NCBI GenBank assembly: GCA_018136815.1
Contig: CM030936.1
Location: forward strand, 3,734,474-3,798,473
Origin: Isochrysis galbana
Taxonomy: Eukaryota; Haptophyta; Isochrysidales; Isochrysidaceae
Direction: 5' to 3'
Length of the DNA stretch: 64,000 bases
In this document: positions 55,332 to 64,000 of the stretch, piece after piece
Position numbering within the stretch: position 1 is the first letter of the stretch
How the letters are laid out: the number at the start of each line of letters is the position of its first letter
Notes under the pieces: model-generated
The model's database searches: none
What the model saw: the letters and a program-made list of their open reading frames with translations, nothing else
Told to the model about the DNA's origin: nothing
Translations under genes and position numbers: made by a program

Positions 55332-56050
55332 CTCGCGCGTGACGTGCCGAGCCCGTCGTGATATCTCGCCGCCTTTCGCCGTTGGCTGTTCGACTACTCA
55401 TATATCGAAGAACAGGAGACGCCGCGTTGTAACTTGGGTGTCGCCACACCGCCCAAACATCCAGGTAAAACTCTCGTAAAAGAGAGAAGGGGATGGGTTG
55501 CAGCGCTGAGTCCTGCGGTCTGCCGCGCCGGCCGCCGATTCTACACCTCATCGTCCGGACGGGTGTGGTACTTCCTGTCTCTTCGATCGTCGCGCACTAC
55601 TCTTATAGTTCATCGTTCGTCGTTCGTCGTTGCGCGTTCTTACCGTTCCTCGTTTCTTGTTCTCCATTCTCGATTCTCGTCGTTCCGCGTTCTTACCGTT
55701 CTTCGTTTCTCGTTCTCGATTCTCGATTCTTGTCGTTCCGCGTTCTTACCGTTCTCGATTCTCGATTTCTTCGTTTCTCGTTCTGGACTCTCTCGTTTCT
55801 CGTCGTTCCGCGTTCTTATTCTTATCGATCCTCGATTATTCGTATCTCGGTCGTCACGTCTTCCGTCGTGGTTCGGCGTTTGGAGCGTGGCTCTCCATTC
55901 GAATTTATTGTTTCATTCTTCGTTCGCTCCTCGCCCATTCGGTCTCGTTAGGTATTGCGTATTGCTCGGCCATCTTGCCTGGATGGAACTCTCCGCTATC
56001 CGTTAGGTTCTCTTCCTTCCCTCGCGGGACGCTCGATCCTAGCAGGGGGG
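55332..56050 (+). other. 3' interior of the LTR element, simple repeats and polypurine tract
   Basis: Dominated by CTCGATTCTCG/TTCCGCGTTC-type repeats (55610-55810), then sequence shared with 9472-9560 (reverse complement). It ends in the polypurine tract 56041-56050. No coding content is recognised. Confidence 0.7.
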
Positions 56051-57168
56051 TGTCGCATTCGCGAATCGACTCTCGCTAGGCTTCTCTCTTCTCTTCGTTC
56101 GGTATTTATCGTTATAATTCTCTCGTTCTCGTTCTCGGTCAAAAACTTCGCGTGGACGCCTAGGATCTAGGGTTCTGGAGCGCCCTCCCTCTGCTCTCTC
56201 GAAGAGAAGGGAAGTTTCCCCACCTTTCTTCCTCCCAGGCGCCTCGCAAAAGGTTTAATTCGCTATCTCCCCGCGTTTCTTTACCTGCTTCTGGGGGCAA
56301 TCAGGTTTGGTTTGCCATCTCCCCTCGGAGATCGATTTAGGTTCGCTGCTTGGGTGAGGGAATCTTTCTCCTTGGTCCTTGGTTTGCCATCTCCCCTTGG
56401 AGATTGATTTAGATTCGCTGCTTTGGTTTTGGGTTATCTTTCCCCTTGATGCAAGTTGCATGGAAGCCCTTGGTCCCGTTGGTTTTTGGTTTTCTCCTCC
56501 CTTGGTTGCTACTCGGGGTTGCTCGATAGAAACGTCTAGAAGGTCCACGCTCAACAGCAAGATTTCTTCGATTGCAAGGATACCTCGCTGCGATCTGTAT
56601 CCAATGTGATCGCCGTGGTTGCGCGACATAACGTTCCTCTTCGACTTTCCGCCTTGGTGGGAAAATCCAAAGCGAAGACACGCTCCGACCGTCGCTGCGG
56701 ATTCTCTCTCTCTCTCGCTCTCTCTCTCTGTCTCTCGCGACGTGTTTGAGTTACCGGCGATGTGGGGTCTCGGTTATTTCATGTTTTGCTTGGTTTGGGT
56801 GAATGATTCTAGTGTGTTCGTGAGTCGGTGTCGCAGCATCGTTGGATCCGACGTCTTGTCGTCAGTCGTCATCCGTCGCTCTCGCTCTCGTCGCTCTCGC
56901 TCTCGTAACACTCGTACCCTACAAACTCTCCTCGCCTCGCCAGCCCCTGCCAACACAGCCCTCCTCTCACTCACCCTCGCCTCTCGCCTCTCGCTCGATG
57001 TCGCTCTCGCCGCCGTCCTCGCCCTCGCTCAAGCCCGCCTGCCCGCCTTCCTATGCTGACGGGCCTCAGCCCGTCAGCGTCTCCGAAGTCGTCTCCTCCG
57101 CCGCGCCTGCCGCCGGTCTGCCTCCTTCCTCATTGCCCTCAGGCCCTATGGGCCATCCCAATTCGTCA
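56051..57168 (+). repeat. 3' LTR of the complete family-A element
   Basis: Matches the 5' LTR at a constant offset of 3334 bp and is followed by the GGGCC target duplication. Confidence 0.92.
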
Positions 57169-57220
57169 GGGCCTCTCCCTCCTTCAAGGAAGGACGAGTG
57201 CGCGCGAGATGAACGAGCAA

Positions 57221-57801
57221 TAGGGCCTGACAAGAGTTGCTCGCTCAGACCCCCAAAGTTGCTCGCAAAAGTTGCTCGAAATAGGCCCCAAAAGGGGCAA
57301 AGTTGCTCGCAGAGTTGCTCGAAGTTGCTCGGAGTTGCTCGTTCATTGTTCATTGCGCCGCGATCGCCGCGCCGCGTGCTGCCGGGCGTCAGCGCGGCGA
57401 GAGGGAATGCTCGGAACACTGCAGGGAACAGGATAGCGGCGCGGCGGGCGTTAGTTAGAACCCATGCACTTTTCATTCATAAACATGATGTTTATGTGAA
57501 TAAGAAGAGGCAGAGGGGAGGAGGGCGTTCCGCAAGTAGGTGCTCTTCTATCGATCCACCGATGTTTATGTGAATAAGAAGAGGCAGAGGGATTAAAGTT
57601 AAAGTTGCACGCTCGGCCTATCTATAGATCTAGGAGGGGTAGGTTGCTCCTCTAACGGGCCTATCTATGGGTAAGTTGCTAGGTAAGTTGCTCGAGTTGC
57701 TCAATGTTGCCTGTGGCCCTTAAAGTTGCTCAAAAGTTGCTCGCCCTCTCAAACACCCCAAAGTTGCTCAAAAAGTTGCCGGCAACTCTTGTCAGGCCCT
57801 A
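57221..57801. mobile_element. hAT-type MITE with 20-bp perfect terminal inverted repeats and 8-bp target duplication
   Basis: The ends TAGGGCCTGACAAGAGTTGC (57221-57240) and its exact reverse complement (57782-57801) are flanked by ACGAGCAA at 57213-57220 and 57802-57809. An 8-bp duplication and ends of TAGGG type are hallmarks of hAT transposons. The subterminal zones are full of AGTTGCTCG-like words, in direct orientation on both sides, as expected for transposase-binding repeats. Inside, GATGTTTATGTGAATAAGAA and following bases occur twice (57488 and 57561). No transposase frame is present. Confidence 0.9.
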
Positions 57802-57975
57802 ACGAGCAAATCCTCAGCGGCCGGAATCAAAGTCAGGCGCACTGAAAGCTACGTTGCCCACGTGAAGCGAAAGCGTAGGTGGCAGAAGAAGGGGGGGGGG
57901 GGTACGTACGGGGGGGGAGAGAAGAGTGCGTGGGGAAGAAGAGAATGGGTACAGCGGCGGGGGGGAGGTTGGCCC

Positions 57976-58830
57976 CGGCCAGAGTTTCGAGAAACTCGAT
58001 TCTAAGTTTGGGGGCCACATAGAAACCAACATTTTTGAACGAAATAAATCGAAATTTGGGGCCGCGGCGCGCGCCGCGGCGCGCGTGGGGTGCTCGTGGG
58101 CGTGGGGCGCAATGGCGCCCGCAGGCCGGTCGGCCGCCAAGAAGGTCGTGGAAGATGAGGACGAGGGGGGCGATGGCAGCTCCGGTCAGCTCTAACTCCC
58201 ACCCTCCCCGCTCCCCGCGCCCTCAAGATGTATTGGAGCTGGATGCGTCATCTGAGAACGAGAAGAACTCCAGCGACCAGCGACGACGGAAGCGACGCCG
58301 AGGACTGTGAGGGGACGAATGGGGTGTGTTCTCTCTCTTGGGTGTGATGTATGGGGAGCAACAGTCTGGTGTGTTGTCAGACCACCTACAAGTGGCAAGT
58401 GGCCTTGATGAGTCGCTACAACAAATGGACCGTGGGCTGAGATCGTGCAAGCGTGCGGTGTGCTCTTGTGTTGTGTGGGCTGATGGGCTGATGTGGGTTG
58501 ACCACAGAGAGAAATAATGTGTGAATGTGAACAATAAATAAGTAAACAATGACGACAATGACAATGACAATGAAACATTAATGTGCATCCTCGTATCCTC
58601 GTCCCTCCATCACCCCTCGTAGGCGATGCAGCGATGCAGCCATGCAGCGCGTCGGGCGTGTGCCGTGTGCACGCACGCTCGGCGATGCACAAGCACAAGT
58701 TTCGAATCGAAATTGATCGAAATTTGGGCCAACGAGGCTCGAAATTTGCTGAAAAGTGATCGAAATTTCGAATCGAAATTTGGGTGGGGTTATTGGATCG
58801 AAACTCTGGCCGGGGCCAAGGGGGAGGGGG
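57976..58830. repeat. ~850-bp segment bounded by inverted repeats
   Basis: TTGGCCCCGGCCAGAGTTTCGA at 57978-58000 is mirrored near 58796-58823. Behind each arm lie ATCGAAATTT-type words (58045-58060; 58705-58790). Both flanks are G-runs, so no target duplication can be read. It may be a MITE-like element enclosing a small gene piece. Confidence 0.5.
58112..58310 (+). CDS. Possible small two-exon protein or 3' gene end, basic/acidic
   Basis: Exons 58112-58184 and 58228-58310 with a 43-bp GT-AG intron give 51 codons in phase. The product is acidic in the middle (VEDEDEGGDGSS, ELDASSENEK) and ends in a nuclear-localisation-like QRRRKRRRGL. No family is recognised. It could be the last exons of a longer gene or a captured fragment inside the inverted-repeat segment. 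Confidence 0.3.
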
Positions 58831-59358
58831 GGGGGGGAAGGGGGGGATGTATTGCCCTTAATTTTTATATCCATTTCACAGGGGCATTGTAAAAAAATAA
58901 CCAAACCTGAGGTTGCAGCCTCTTGCATCCAACAGGCCTGCCCCAAACCCGCACTCCGGCAACCAGGCTGTTGGTAGTGCACCCGAGTCGGACCCCGGAA
59001 AGCGAAGACAAAGGAATGAAGGGGGGAAAGAGAGGCGGGGAGGTGGAGAGAGGTTATGTCAGGGCGGTGTCGTGGCAGTGACAGGGTAACCTAGGATTAG
59101 TAGGCGTGTAGCCCGGAATCTTTAGATGTTTTTTTTTCGTGCCCATGCCGAGGTATTCAGAATGTATTCATGGGACCAAATATCTGAATACAGAATCTAC
59201 AACAATACAACAAAGGAAATAAGAAGAGGGGGGAGGAGGAGGTAGGCGCGCGAGGGGAAGATAAAGGGGCTGGGACACAGGAAGAGTTATTACCTAGACC
59301 GTCATAGCGTGTTAGCCCTGAATCTTCAAGAATTTTTTTGATGCGCACGACTATCTAC
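58831..59358. other. Intergenic; one full and one partial SINE-like copy
   Basis: Positions 58916-59138 are a + strand copy (AGGCCTGCC … GAGTCGGACCCCGG … GGAATCTTTAGATG plus T-run). Positions 59255-59338 repeat only the tail (GTGTTAGCCCTGAATCTTCA and T-run). No gene is seen. Confidence 0.6.
58916..59138 (+). repeat. SINE-like dispersed repeat, copy 4
   Basis: Has the same block order as 4432-4634, ending in a run of nine T. A partial tail copy follows at 59255-59338. Confidence 0.6.
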
Positions 59359-61494
59359 TCACCTATTGCCCCCCCCCCCCCCCCGCTCAACCCCCCCCCC
59401 CCCCCGCTGAGCGTGCGGGGGGCGCACCGGCGGGCTTCTCCTAATCTCGCCGCCAACATCGCACTCCCGCAGAGTCACTGCAAGCGAGGCTTCGTCTAGA
59501 TCCACCGAGGCGCGGTTCGACGAATGAGGCTCAAACTCAGACATGCCGCCCTCGTCGCCCTCGTCCTGCACCACGGCGCAGCTCGCCGACGCAGAATCGA
59601 GGGCGAGCCGGTTGACCAAGGCCGAGGCGCGCAGTCGCCTCCGGTTATGGAGCACAGCGCGGAGCATGGGCAAGGTAGCCATTAGGGCGCGCGCGTCTTC
59701 AAAGTGGACGCGCAGTAGTTGGCAGCCGCTCATTGCCACGACGCGTTCGCTCACGGGCCGAGCTGTCTCGCTCGCCAAGACGGCAAGCTCGCCAAAAAAG
59801 CAGTCGTCAGTGCCGTCTCTGAGCTCACTCCGAGCTTCAGTGCCGTCTCGCATCAACTTGTGCACTGCCGCCTCGCCGCCTAGCAGAATCTGGAAGTATG
59901 TAGCGCGCCTTCCGCGCGCTTGCAACTCCTCGTATGGCGGCACCTCCACGTACTGCAATAGCCGGGCCGCCTCGACAGCCCTCTCCTTGCGCACAGCGCC
60001 GAGCGCGCCAAAGAGCGGCGTCTCACTAAGCATGCACGCCGTCGCGTCCGCCTCGGCGAGTCGCATTGTCCCATAGCGCCAGAGTGCTTCGCGTACGATC
60101 GGGCAGCGCTCGAGCTCCGCCTGTCCGACGCACATGATCCATCCGCGCTCGCGCACGATGGCCGTATACCAGCGCGGGATCCGGCTGCCCCGCGGGCGTA
60201 GCGCAAGCGCGGCGCAGCCAAAGGGCTGCGTCGGCCCGACCACCTGCACCGCGTCCCATGCAACGTCGGAGGGGGCCACCGCGCCCAGCTCGGAGTCCGC
60301 TTTGCGCGGCCTTGTCAACGCCACCGACCCTGAGAGCACCACTAGAAAGCTTGCGGATGCGAGCTCCGAACGGAAGAGCACCTCGTAGCGCCGCACCTCG
60401 CGAAACGTGAAGAGCCTTGTAAGGGCGTCGAAGGCATGTTCCGGCCAACGCGAGAAGAGCGGGTCGGAGCGCAGCGAGCTCAGAGCGGCCGATATCAGGG
60501 GCTGCACACTCTCCGGCAGCCCATCGGTCACGTCGTTCCTCGGAGTACTGGGAGTGCTGCTCCCAGCGGCCACCTCTTCGTTGGACGCCGGCACGGACAA
60601 GGCGAAGCTCGAGCGCATAGGCACCCCGCTACGGGGGCGGGGCTGGCGGGCGGGCGAGAGCAGCTTGCTCAAGCTCGTGCTGCCCCACAGGTCGTGAGTC
60701 GTAACGTGCATGAGGTTGGATAGCGAGGCGCTCTGCGGCATCTCCCGGCTGCACTGCCTCTCGAACGCGCGCGCATGACCGACCCTAAGACTACGCTGCC
60801 CGCGCAGCCTGCCAACCTCCGTGGCGGACACGAGCATGCCCGAGGAGCTCCGGCGCATCGACGCCATGCGCTGCATCCCCTCAACACCGCGTTGCACGGG
60901 CGGCCGCTCGCCGACCATCTTGGCGGCGCGCGAACCGATGGACGTGTCATCAGGCGGAGCGGCCGTTTCAGAGAGCGCATACCGAGGCGTGGAGGGGCTT
61001 GGACTGAGGCGGAGGCGCGCAAGCGCAGTCGCCGGCCGCTCGCGCGTGTGCAGCGCAACGGCCGACCTCGATGAGCCCAGCGTGCGCTCGCCAGACACCG
61101 TGGATGGGCGCTCCTGCGCGTGCAGCGCACCGGCCGAGCACGAGGCGGTGAGCCGCACCGGACGGCTCCGGCTGGCCGCAGCGGGCGATTTTGCTAGTGC
61201 AAGCGCTGCCTTACGTCGTCCCTCGTTGCTCGCCGCCTCTGTCCGCGCGAAGCCTTCGATCTTCAGCTCTTCGCCCACTCGCGCCATCCTGTCAATCAGA
61301 GCGTCGACCGGTGGGGCGTCGTGGACTCTCTCAAACTGCAGTGGCTTGACGCGAGGCGGTGGCGCGCGTGATCCGAAGTCCTCCCAATCTCTCCGCGAGC
61401 GCAAGCCCTCGAGAGAGGAGAGCTTCGAGAGAAGAGCTCTGCGTTGGCTGCCGTCGCTCGGTAATCGACCAAACTGATCGATATAGTGGTACAT
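59359..61494 (-). CDS. Protein with two cyclic-nucleotide-binding-like domains
   Basis: Single exon, 711 codons from ATG 61494 (MYHYIDQFGRLP). The frame is open further upstream, but only through pyrimidine-repeat translation. Residues ~1-330 are Ser/Arg/Pro-rich and probably disordered, with repeated ERP[SA]T and SRSAVALH-like phrases. Residues ~330-450 resemble a degenerate cNMP fold (FTFREVRRYEVLFR then SASFLVVLSGSVAL). Residues ~490-610 are a second one (YFQILLGGEAAVHK, CFFGELAVL) containing the phosphate-cassette FGELA but not the usual RxA arginine directly after it; ARPVS follows. No kinase or channel domain is attached. Possibly a regulatory or flagellar/cytoskeletal cNMP sensor. Ligand binding is uncertain. 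Confidence 0.75.
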   Translation of the reverse strand: MYHYIDQFGRLPSDGSQRRALLSKLSSLEGLRSRRDWEDFGSRAPPPRVKPLQFERVHDAPPVDALIDRMARVGEELKIEGFARTEAASNEGRRKAALALAKSPAAASRSRPVRLTASCSAGALHAQERPSTVSGERTLGSSRSAVALHTRERPATALARLRLSPSPSTPRYALSETAAPPDDTSIGSRAAKMVGERPPVQRGVEGMQRMASMRRSSSGMLVSATEVGRLRGQRSLRVGHARAFERQCSREMPQSASLSNLMHVTTHDLWGSTSLSKLLSPARQPRPRSGVPMRSSFALSVPASNEEVAAGSSTPSTPRNDVTDGLPESVQPLISAALSSLRSDPLFSRWPEHAFDALTRLFTFREVRRYEVLFRSELASASFLVVLSGSVALTRPRKADSELGAVAPSDVAWDAVQVVGPTQPFGCAALALRPRGSRIPRWYTAIVRERGWIMCVGQAELERCPIVREALWRYGTMRLAEADATACMLSETPLFGALGAVRKERAVEAARLLQYVEVPPYEELQARGRRATYFQILLGGEAAVHKLMRDGTEARSELRDGTDDCFFGELAVLASETARPVSERVVAMSGCQLLRVHFEDARALMATLPMLRAVLHNRRRLRASALVNRLALDSASASCAVVQDEGDEGGMSEFEPHSSNRASVDLDEASLAVTLRECDVGGEIRRSPPVRPPHAQRGGGGVERGGGGGNR

Positions 61495-61776
61495 GGGCTC
61501 TGGGAAGCAGGGGAGGGGCGAAAGGGGGGGGGGGGAGGGGAGGGAGGGGGAGACGTTGAGGAAGGGCGCGGGGGGTGAGGCTGTGTCTGTCTCTTGGGTG
61601 TGCGAGGAGAAGAACGACGGGAGAGAGGAGGGAGGGGAGGAGGACGACGGCCGTCTCTCTCCTTCTCTCCCGCACACAGCAGCTCCTCTCTGCCTCTTCC
61701 CCCCTTCCGTTCGTTTCTTGTTTCCCTGGCTCCTACTCTTCTTTGCTCCTCTCTCCCGTCTTACAGATATCTGTCT

Positions 61777-61829
<53 letters not shown>

Positions 61830-61856
61830 TCTCTCTCCCTCTCTCTCCCTCTCGCG

Positions 61857-61907
<51 letters not shown>

Positions 61908-62005
61908 CTCTCCCAGTCTCTCTTACTTTATCGTCTCGGGCCGCCGCACGTTGCCTTTTCTGTTATTCCTAGTGTTATACTTCACTCGTTGGTGCGGGGG
62001 ACTCT
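61495..62005. repeat. Upstream microsatellites of the cNMP-binding gene
   Basis: G-rich DNA at 61505-61560 (C/T-rich on the gene's strand) is followed by a (CT)n tract of about 120 bp at 61785-61908. Frames of up to 209 codons are repeat translations. Confidence 0.8.
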
Positions 62006-62065
62006 CCTAACCCTAACCCTAACCCTAACCCTAACCCTAACCCTAACCCGAACCCTAACCCTAGC
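62006..62065 (+). repeat. Interstitial telomere-type repeats (CCCTAA)n
   Basis: About ten CCCTAA units, one changed to CCCGAA and the last to CCCTAG. The array is internal, with at least 1.9 kb of sequence beyond it. The unit equals the TTAGGG telomere repeat read on the other strand. Confidence 0.92.
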
Positions 62066-62136
62066 CCGGTCCTTCACCCTTGTTAACTACTATTTTCCGC
62101 CTCCGCTGGGTGCTGGGTGTGAAAGGATTCCCGAGT

Positions 62137-62205
62137 GTGGGGGTGTAGAAAGTTTGCTACTTTGCTACGTGAAAGCAGCGGGTCCATGGCCGCGAGTGCA
62201 GTAAG
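62137..62205 (+). repeat. Dispersed ~77-bp repeat, copy 3 (diverged)
   Basis: GTGGGGGTGTAGAAAGTTTGCT … GGGTCCATGGCCGCGAGTGC matches 11051-11127 with a small insertion. Confidence 0.65.
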
Positions 62206-62274
62206 AATATCATAAGTCATAAGTATCATGGATACATCCATCTCATGCATCGTGCTTCGTGGATCGTGGAGGTG

Positions 62275-62690
62275 TGTCGCATTCGCGAATCGACGCTCGT
62301 TGCTCGTTAGGCTTCTCTCTTCCTCTTCTCTCTTCTCTTCGTTCGGTATTTGTATTTATCGTTATAATTCTCTCGTTCTCGTTCTCGGTCAAAAACTTCG
62401 CGTAGACGCCTAGGATCTAGGGTTGTGGAGCGCCCTCTCTCTTTCTCTCGAAGAGAAGGGAAGTTTCCCCACCTTTCTTCCTCCCAGGCGCCTCGCTCGC
62501 AAAAGGTTTAATTCGCTATCTCTATCTCCCCGCGTTTCTTTATCTTTATACCTGCTCCTGGGGGCAATCAGGTTTGATTTGCCATCTCCCCTTGGACTTG
62601 GAGATCGATTTAGGTTCGCTGCTTGGGTGAGGGAATCTTTCTCCTTGATTTGCCATCTCCCCTTGGAGAGGGTGGGGATGGGGAGGAAGG
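62275..62690 (+). repeat. LTR fragment, family A
   Basis: Starts TGTCGCATTCGCGAATCGAC and follows the LTR of the complete element with small duplications (GCTCGTTGCTCGTTAGG, TCGCTCGC, CTATCTCTATCTC). It stops near 62690 before unrelated sequence and the assembly gap. Confidence 0.8.
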
Positions 62691-62802
62691 GGGGTGAACG
62701 GACAAAAATTCCGTCCTAGAAACTAGGACCACGTCCTAGAAAATTCTTGGATTTCTAGGACTCTGCCGATCATGCCTCCATTATAGCCTATGGTGAGCTT
62801 AT

Positions 62803-62902
62803 NNNNNNNNNNNNNNNNNNNNNNNNNNNNNNNNNNNNNNNNNNNNNNNNNNNNNNNNNNNNNNNNNNNNNNNNNNNNNNNNNNNNNNNNNNNNNNNNNN
62901 NN
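62803..62902. other. Assembly gap of 100 N
   Basis: Exactly 100 N, probably a placeholder of unknown true size. Frames translated across it are meaningless. Confidence 0.98.
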
Positions 62903-63179
62903 GACTTATGAGACATCCCATCACCTGAAGCAAATAACCATCTCCACATCCCATTCAACCTTAGCTCTCCCCATGACCAACTCTGCGGAGCTTGTCTTTG
63001 CTTTTGCTTACTTTTGCTACCACATTCAGCATGCGGTGCTGCACTCGGGCGTCCGCTCGCACCAGAGGAGTTTTGTTTTAGACCTTTTGGAGCAGTAGGC
63101 TAGCGGATTGGACACTTAGATGACAAAACCAAGCTTGGTGGTCACTGAAGGTCTCAAAGAGGGCAGTCAAAGCAACATT

Positions 63180-63488
63180 TCATCTCGTGGGGACCATGGG
63201 TAGAAGAGCTCCCCATTGGGTGGTATCAACCATTTCTCCCGTTTCTAGGACAAGCAGCAATTCCGACCAGGTGACAATATATTTGTTTTGAACCACCTTT
63301 TCTGCATATCTGTTTTTTATGATGTTTAATATCTGTGGTACGCTATCGACTATGTACGTCTCTCTAGCGAGAGGTTCGCTGGGACGTCTTGCTAGGTCAC
63401 GCCTCCAGCGTCTCTCCTCGCGTCGGGTCGTGCCCATGTCCGACGCCCCGTAGCGGTACTCTGTAAGGGTTGACTGCCTGAGTGCCAT
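63180..63488 (-). CDS. Hypothetical 102-residue protein
   Basis: ATG 63488 opens MALRQSTLTEYRYG, which includes Q-x-x-L-x-x-Y reminiscent of a PCNA-interacting motif. An Arg-rich stretch (TRREERRWRRDLARR) and a predicted helix-rich end (SVPQILNIIKNRYAEKVVQN) follow. The frame is open upstream through minisatellite DNA. No family is recognised. It may be a fragment of a larger or mobile-element gene. Confidence 0.35.
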   Translation of the reverse strand: MALRQSTLTEYRYGASDMGTTRREERRWRRDLARRPSEPLARETYIVDSVPQILNIIKNRYAEKVVQNKYIVTWSELLLVLETGEMVDTTQWGALLPMVPTR

Positions 63489-63599
63489 GATGGGTTGGTG
63501 CTTGTCTGATGTAGGGTTCAGATTTTTTCGCTCACGTCTCCACTTCTTGGTAGAAGTTAAAAAGTCGTTGGGTGGGGTGGGTGTGTGGTTACCCCTACG

Positions 63600-64000
63600 G
63601 ACAGAAAAAAATCGCTCGCGTCCCCACCCTTCGTGGAACTGCCCGCACCCTTCGTGGACCGTCCCCACCCCTTCGTGAACCACCCCACGGCTGCGTGCGG
63701 CTGGGCTGCGTGCGGCTGGCTGCGTGCGGCTGGCTGCGTGCGGCTGCGTGCGGCTGCGTGCGGCTGCGTGCGGCTGCGTGCGGCTGCGTGAGCGCACCTG
63801 TGGGCGCGTGCGGGCAGGCACATGCGGACGGGAACCAGTGGGTGCGCTGCGTCGCTGGACGGGTACACGAAGAAAGGAGCAGCAGGGCCGGGCGGGCGGC
63901 GAGAGGGGGCAAGGCGGGCGCGGCGAGAAGGGGCAGGCGCGGCGAGATGGGGCAGGCGAGGCGCGGCGGACACACGAGCAGGGCGGGCGAGCGGCAGGCA
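63600..64000 (+). repeat. Minisatellites at the right end
   Basis: Three units of a ~21-bp CCCACCCTTCGTGGA[AC]C theme (63625-63685), then about ten units of GGCTGCGTGC (63689-63790). At 63900-63970 there is a ~17-bp GGGGCAGGCGCGGCGAGA theme. Translations are repetitive and not credible genes. Confidence 0.8.

Larger units (their letters stand above)
52717..57168 (+). mobile_element. Complete non-autonomous LTR retrotransposon with GGGCC target duplication
   Basis: Two 1118-bp LTRs (52717-53834 and 56051-57168) begin TGTCGCATT and end TTCGTCA, i.e. canonical TG…CA. Every stretch compared between them is identical. GGGCC flanks both ends (52712-52716 and 57169-57173), a 5-bp target-site duplication. 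A polypurine tract AGCAGGGGGG sits directly before the 3' LTR. The 2.2-kb interior encodes only a Gag-like frame. Protease, reverse transcriptase, RNase H and integrase are absent, so movement would depend on an autonomous relative such as the source of the pol fragments at 7.9-10.9 kb. No convincing primer-binding site was identified after the 5' LTR. The identical LTRs suggest a recent insertion. Confidence 0.92.
52411..57846 (-). pseudogene. Unidentified coding sequence interrupted by an LTR retrotransposon and a MITE
   Basis: Pieces 57846-57810, 57212-57174 and 52716-52411 on the - strand form one continuous open frame, once the LTR element (52717-57168), the MITE (57221-57801) and one copy of each target duplication are ignored. 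The frame includes AAEDLLVHLARTRPSL, ALSYVLDLAFQRAA and HVTPKDIAEAAQLVL, a helical region resembling the lid of AAA+ ATPases. After a +1/-1 frame change or short intron near 52580 comes FDDICATLGDIRRDVEAAQ and PPRVLVIGETSGVV…AGADVA. The latter recalls the motif I region of a SAM-dependent (DNA) methyltransferase. It then ends abruptly in retroelement sequence. Function uncertain, and both similarities are from memory of motifs only. Confidence 0.5.

Noticed and set aside
61575-62204. 209-codon frame with repeated Leu-Thr
   Set aside because: Reads through (CT)n and the telomeric repeats (CCCTAA translates as Leu-Thr-Leu…).
62790-63098. 102-codon frame across the N gap
   Set aside because: One third of its codons are N. 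The remaining 40 residues show no domain.

Overview
The window reads as nuclear DNA of a photosynthetic eukaryote with a complex (secondary) plastid, most likely a haptophyte-type alga. The reasons are a chlorophyll a/c (fucoxanthin-type) light-harvesting protein with a plastid leader, spliceosomal GT-AG introns (often GTGAG donors) whose phases can be checked, a gametolysin-like M11 metalloprotease with hydroxyproline-type SPPPP linkers, very GC-rich genes, (CCCTAA)n telomere-type repeats, and dense (CT/GA)n microsatellites and retroelements. Most long open frames over the GA/CT tracts are low-complexity artefacts.

Layout. 1-4.6 kb: purine-rich DNA, a MITE with 8-bp target duplication, and a non-LTR retrotransposon that kept its endonuclease but lost its reverse transcriptase. 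5.1-7.0 kb (-): a three-exon membrane histidine-kinase-like gene. 7.8-10.9 kb: a pile-up of Ty3/gypsy-type LTR, protease and RNase H fragments. 11.6-14.3 kb (-): secreted M11 metalloprotease. 14.3-18.8 kb: microsatellites and copies of a repeat family. 18.9-19.6 kb (+): light-harvesting protein. 21.5-24.5 kb (-): six-exon ABC1/UbiB-type kinase. 27.0-31.3 kb (+): FAD oxidoreductase + cyclopropane-fatty-acid synthase + membrane-domain fusion. 34.2-36.3 kb (-): HMG-box/histone-fold chromatin protein. 39.6-40.5 kb (+): Nudix hydrolase. 42.1-42.9 kb (-): Mpv17/PMP22-like membrane protein. 43.8-46.5 kb: inverted LTR fragments carrying two inserted copies of a 'MERA' retroposon-like family. 48.3-49.8 kb (-): NIPA-type Mg transporter. 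52.2-57.9 kb: one open frame broken by a complete LTR retrotransposon (GGGCC target duplication) and a hAT-type MITE (8-bp target duplication). 59.4-61.5 kb (-): protein with two cyclic-nucleotide-binding-like domains. 62.0 kb: interstitial telomeric repeats, then an LTR fragment, a 100-N gap and minisatellites.

The host genes are unrelated single-copy genes on both strands with no operon logic. Signalling (histidine kinase, cNMP-binding protein), lipid and cofactor metabolism (CFA fusion, ABC1 kinase, Nudix), membrane transport, photosynthesis and chromatin are all represented. Several genes have pyrimidine-rich tracts immediately 5' of the ATG on the coding strand. The most unusual items are the triple-domain CFA fusion, the HMG/histone-fold protein, the retroposon-like family whose copies start with hairpins of different sequence, and the doubly interrupted reading frame with a methyltransferase-like motif.
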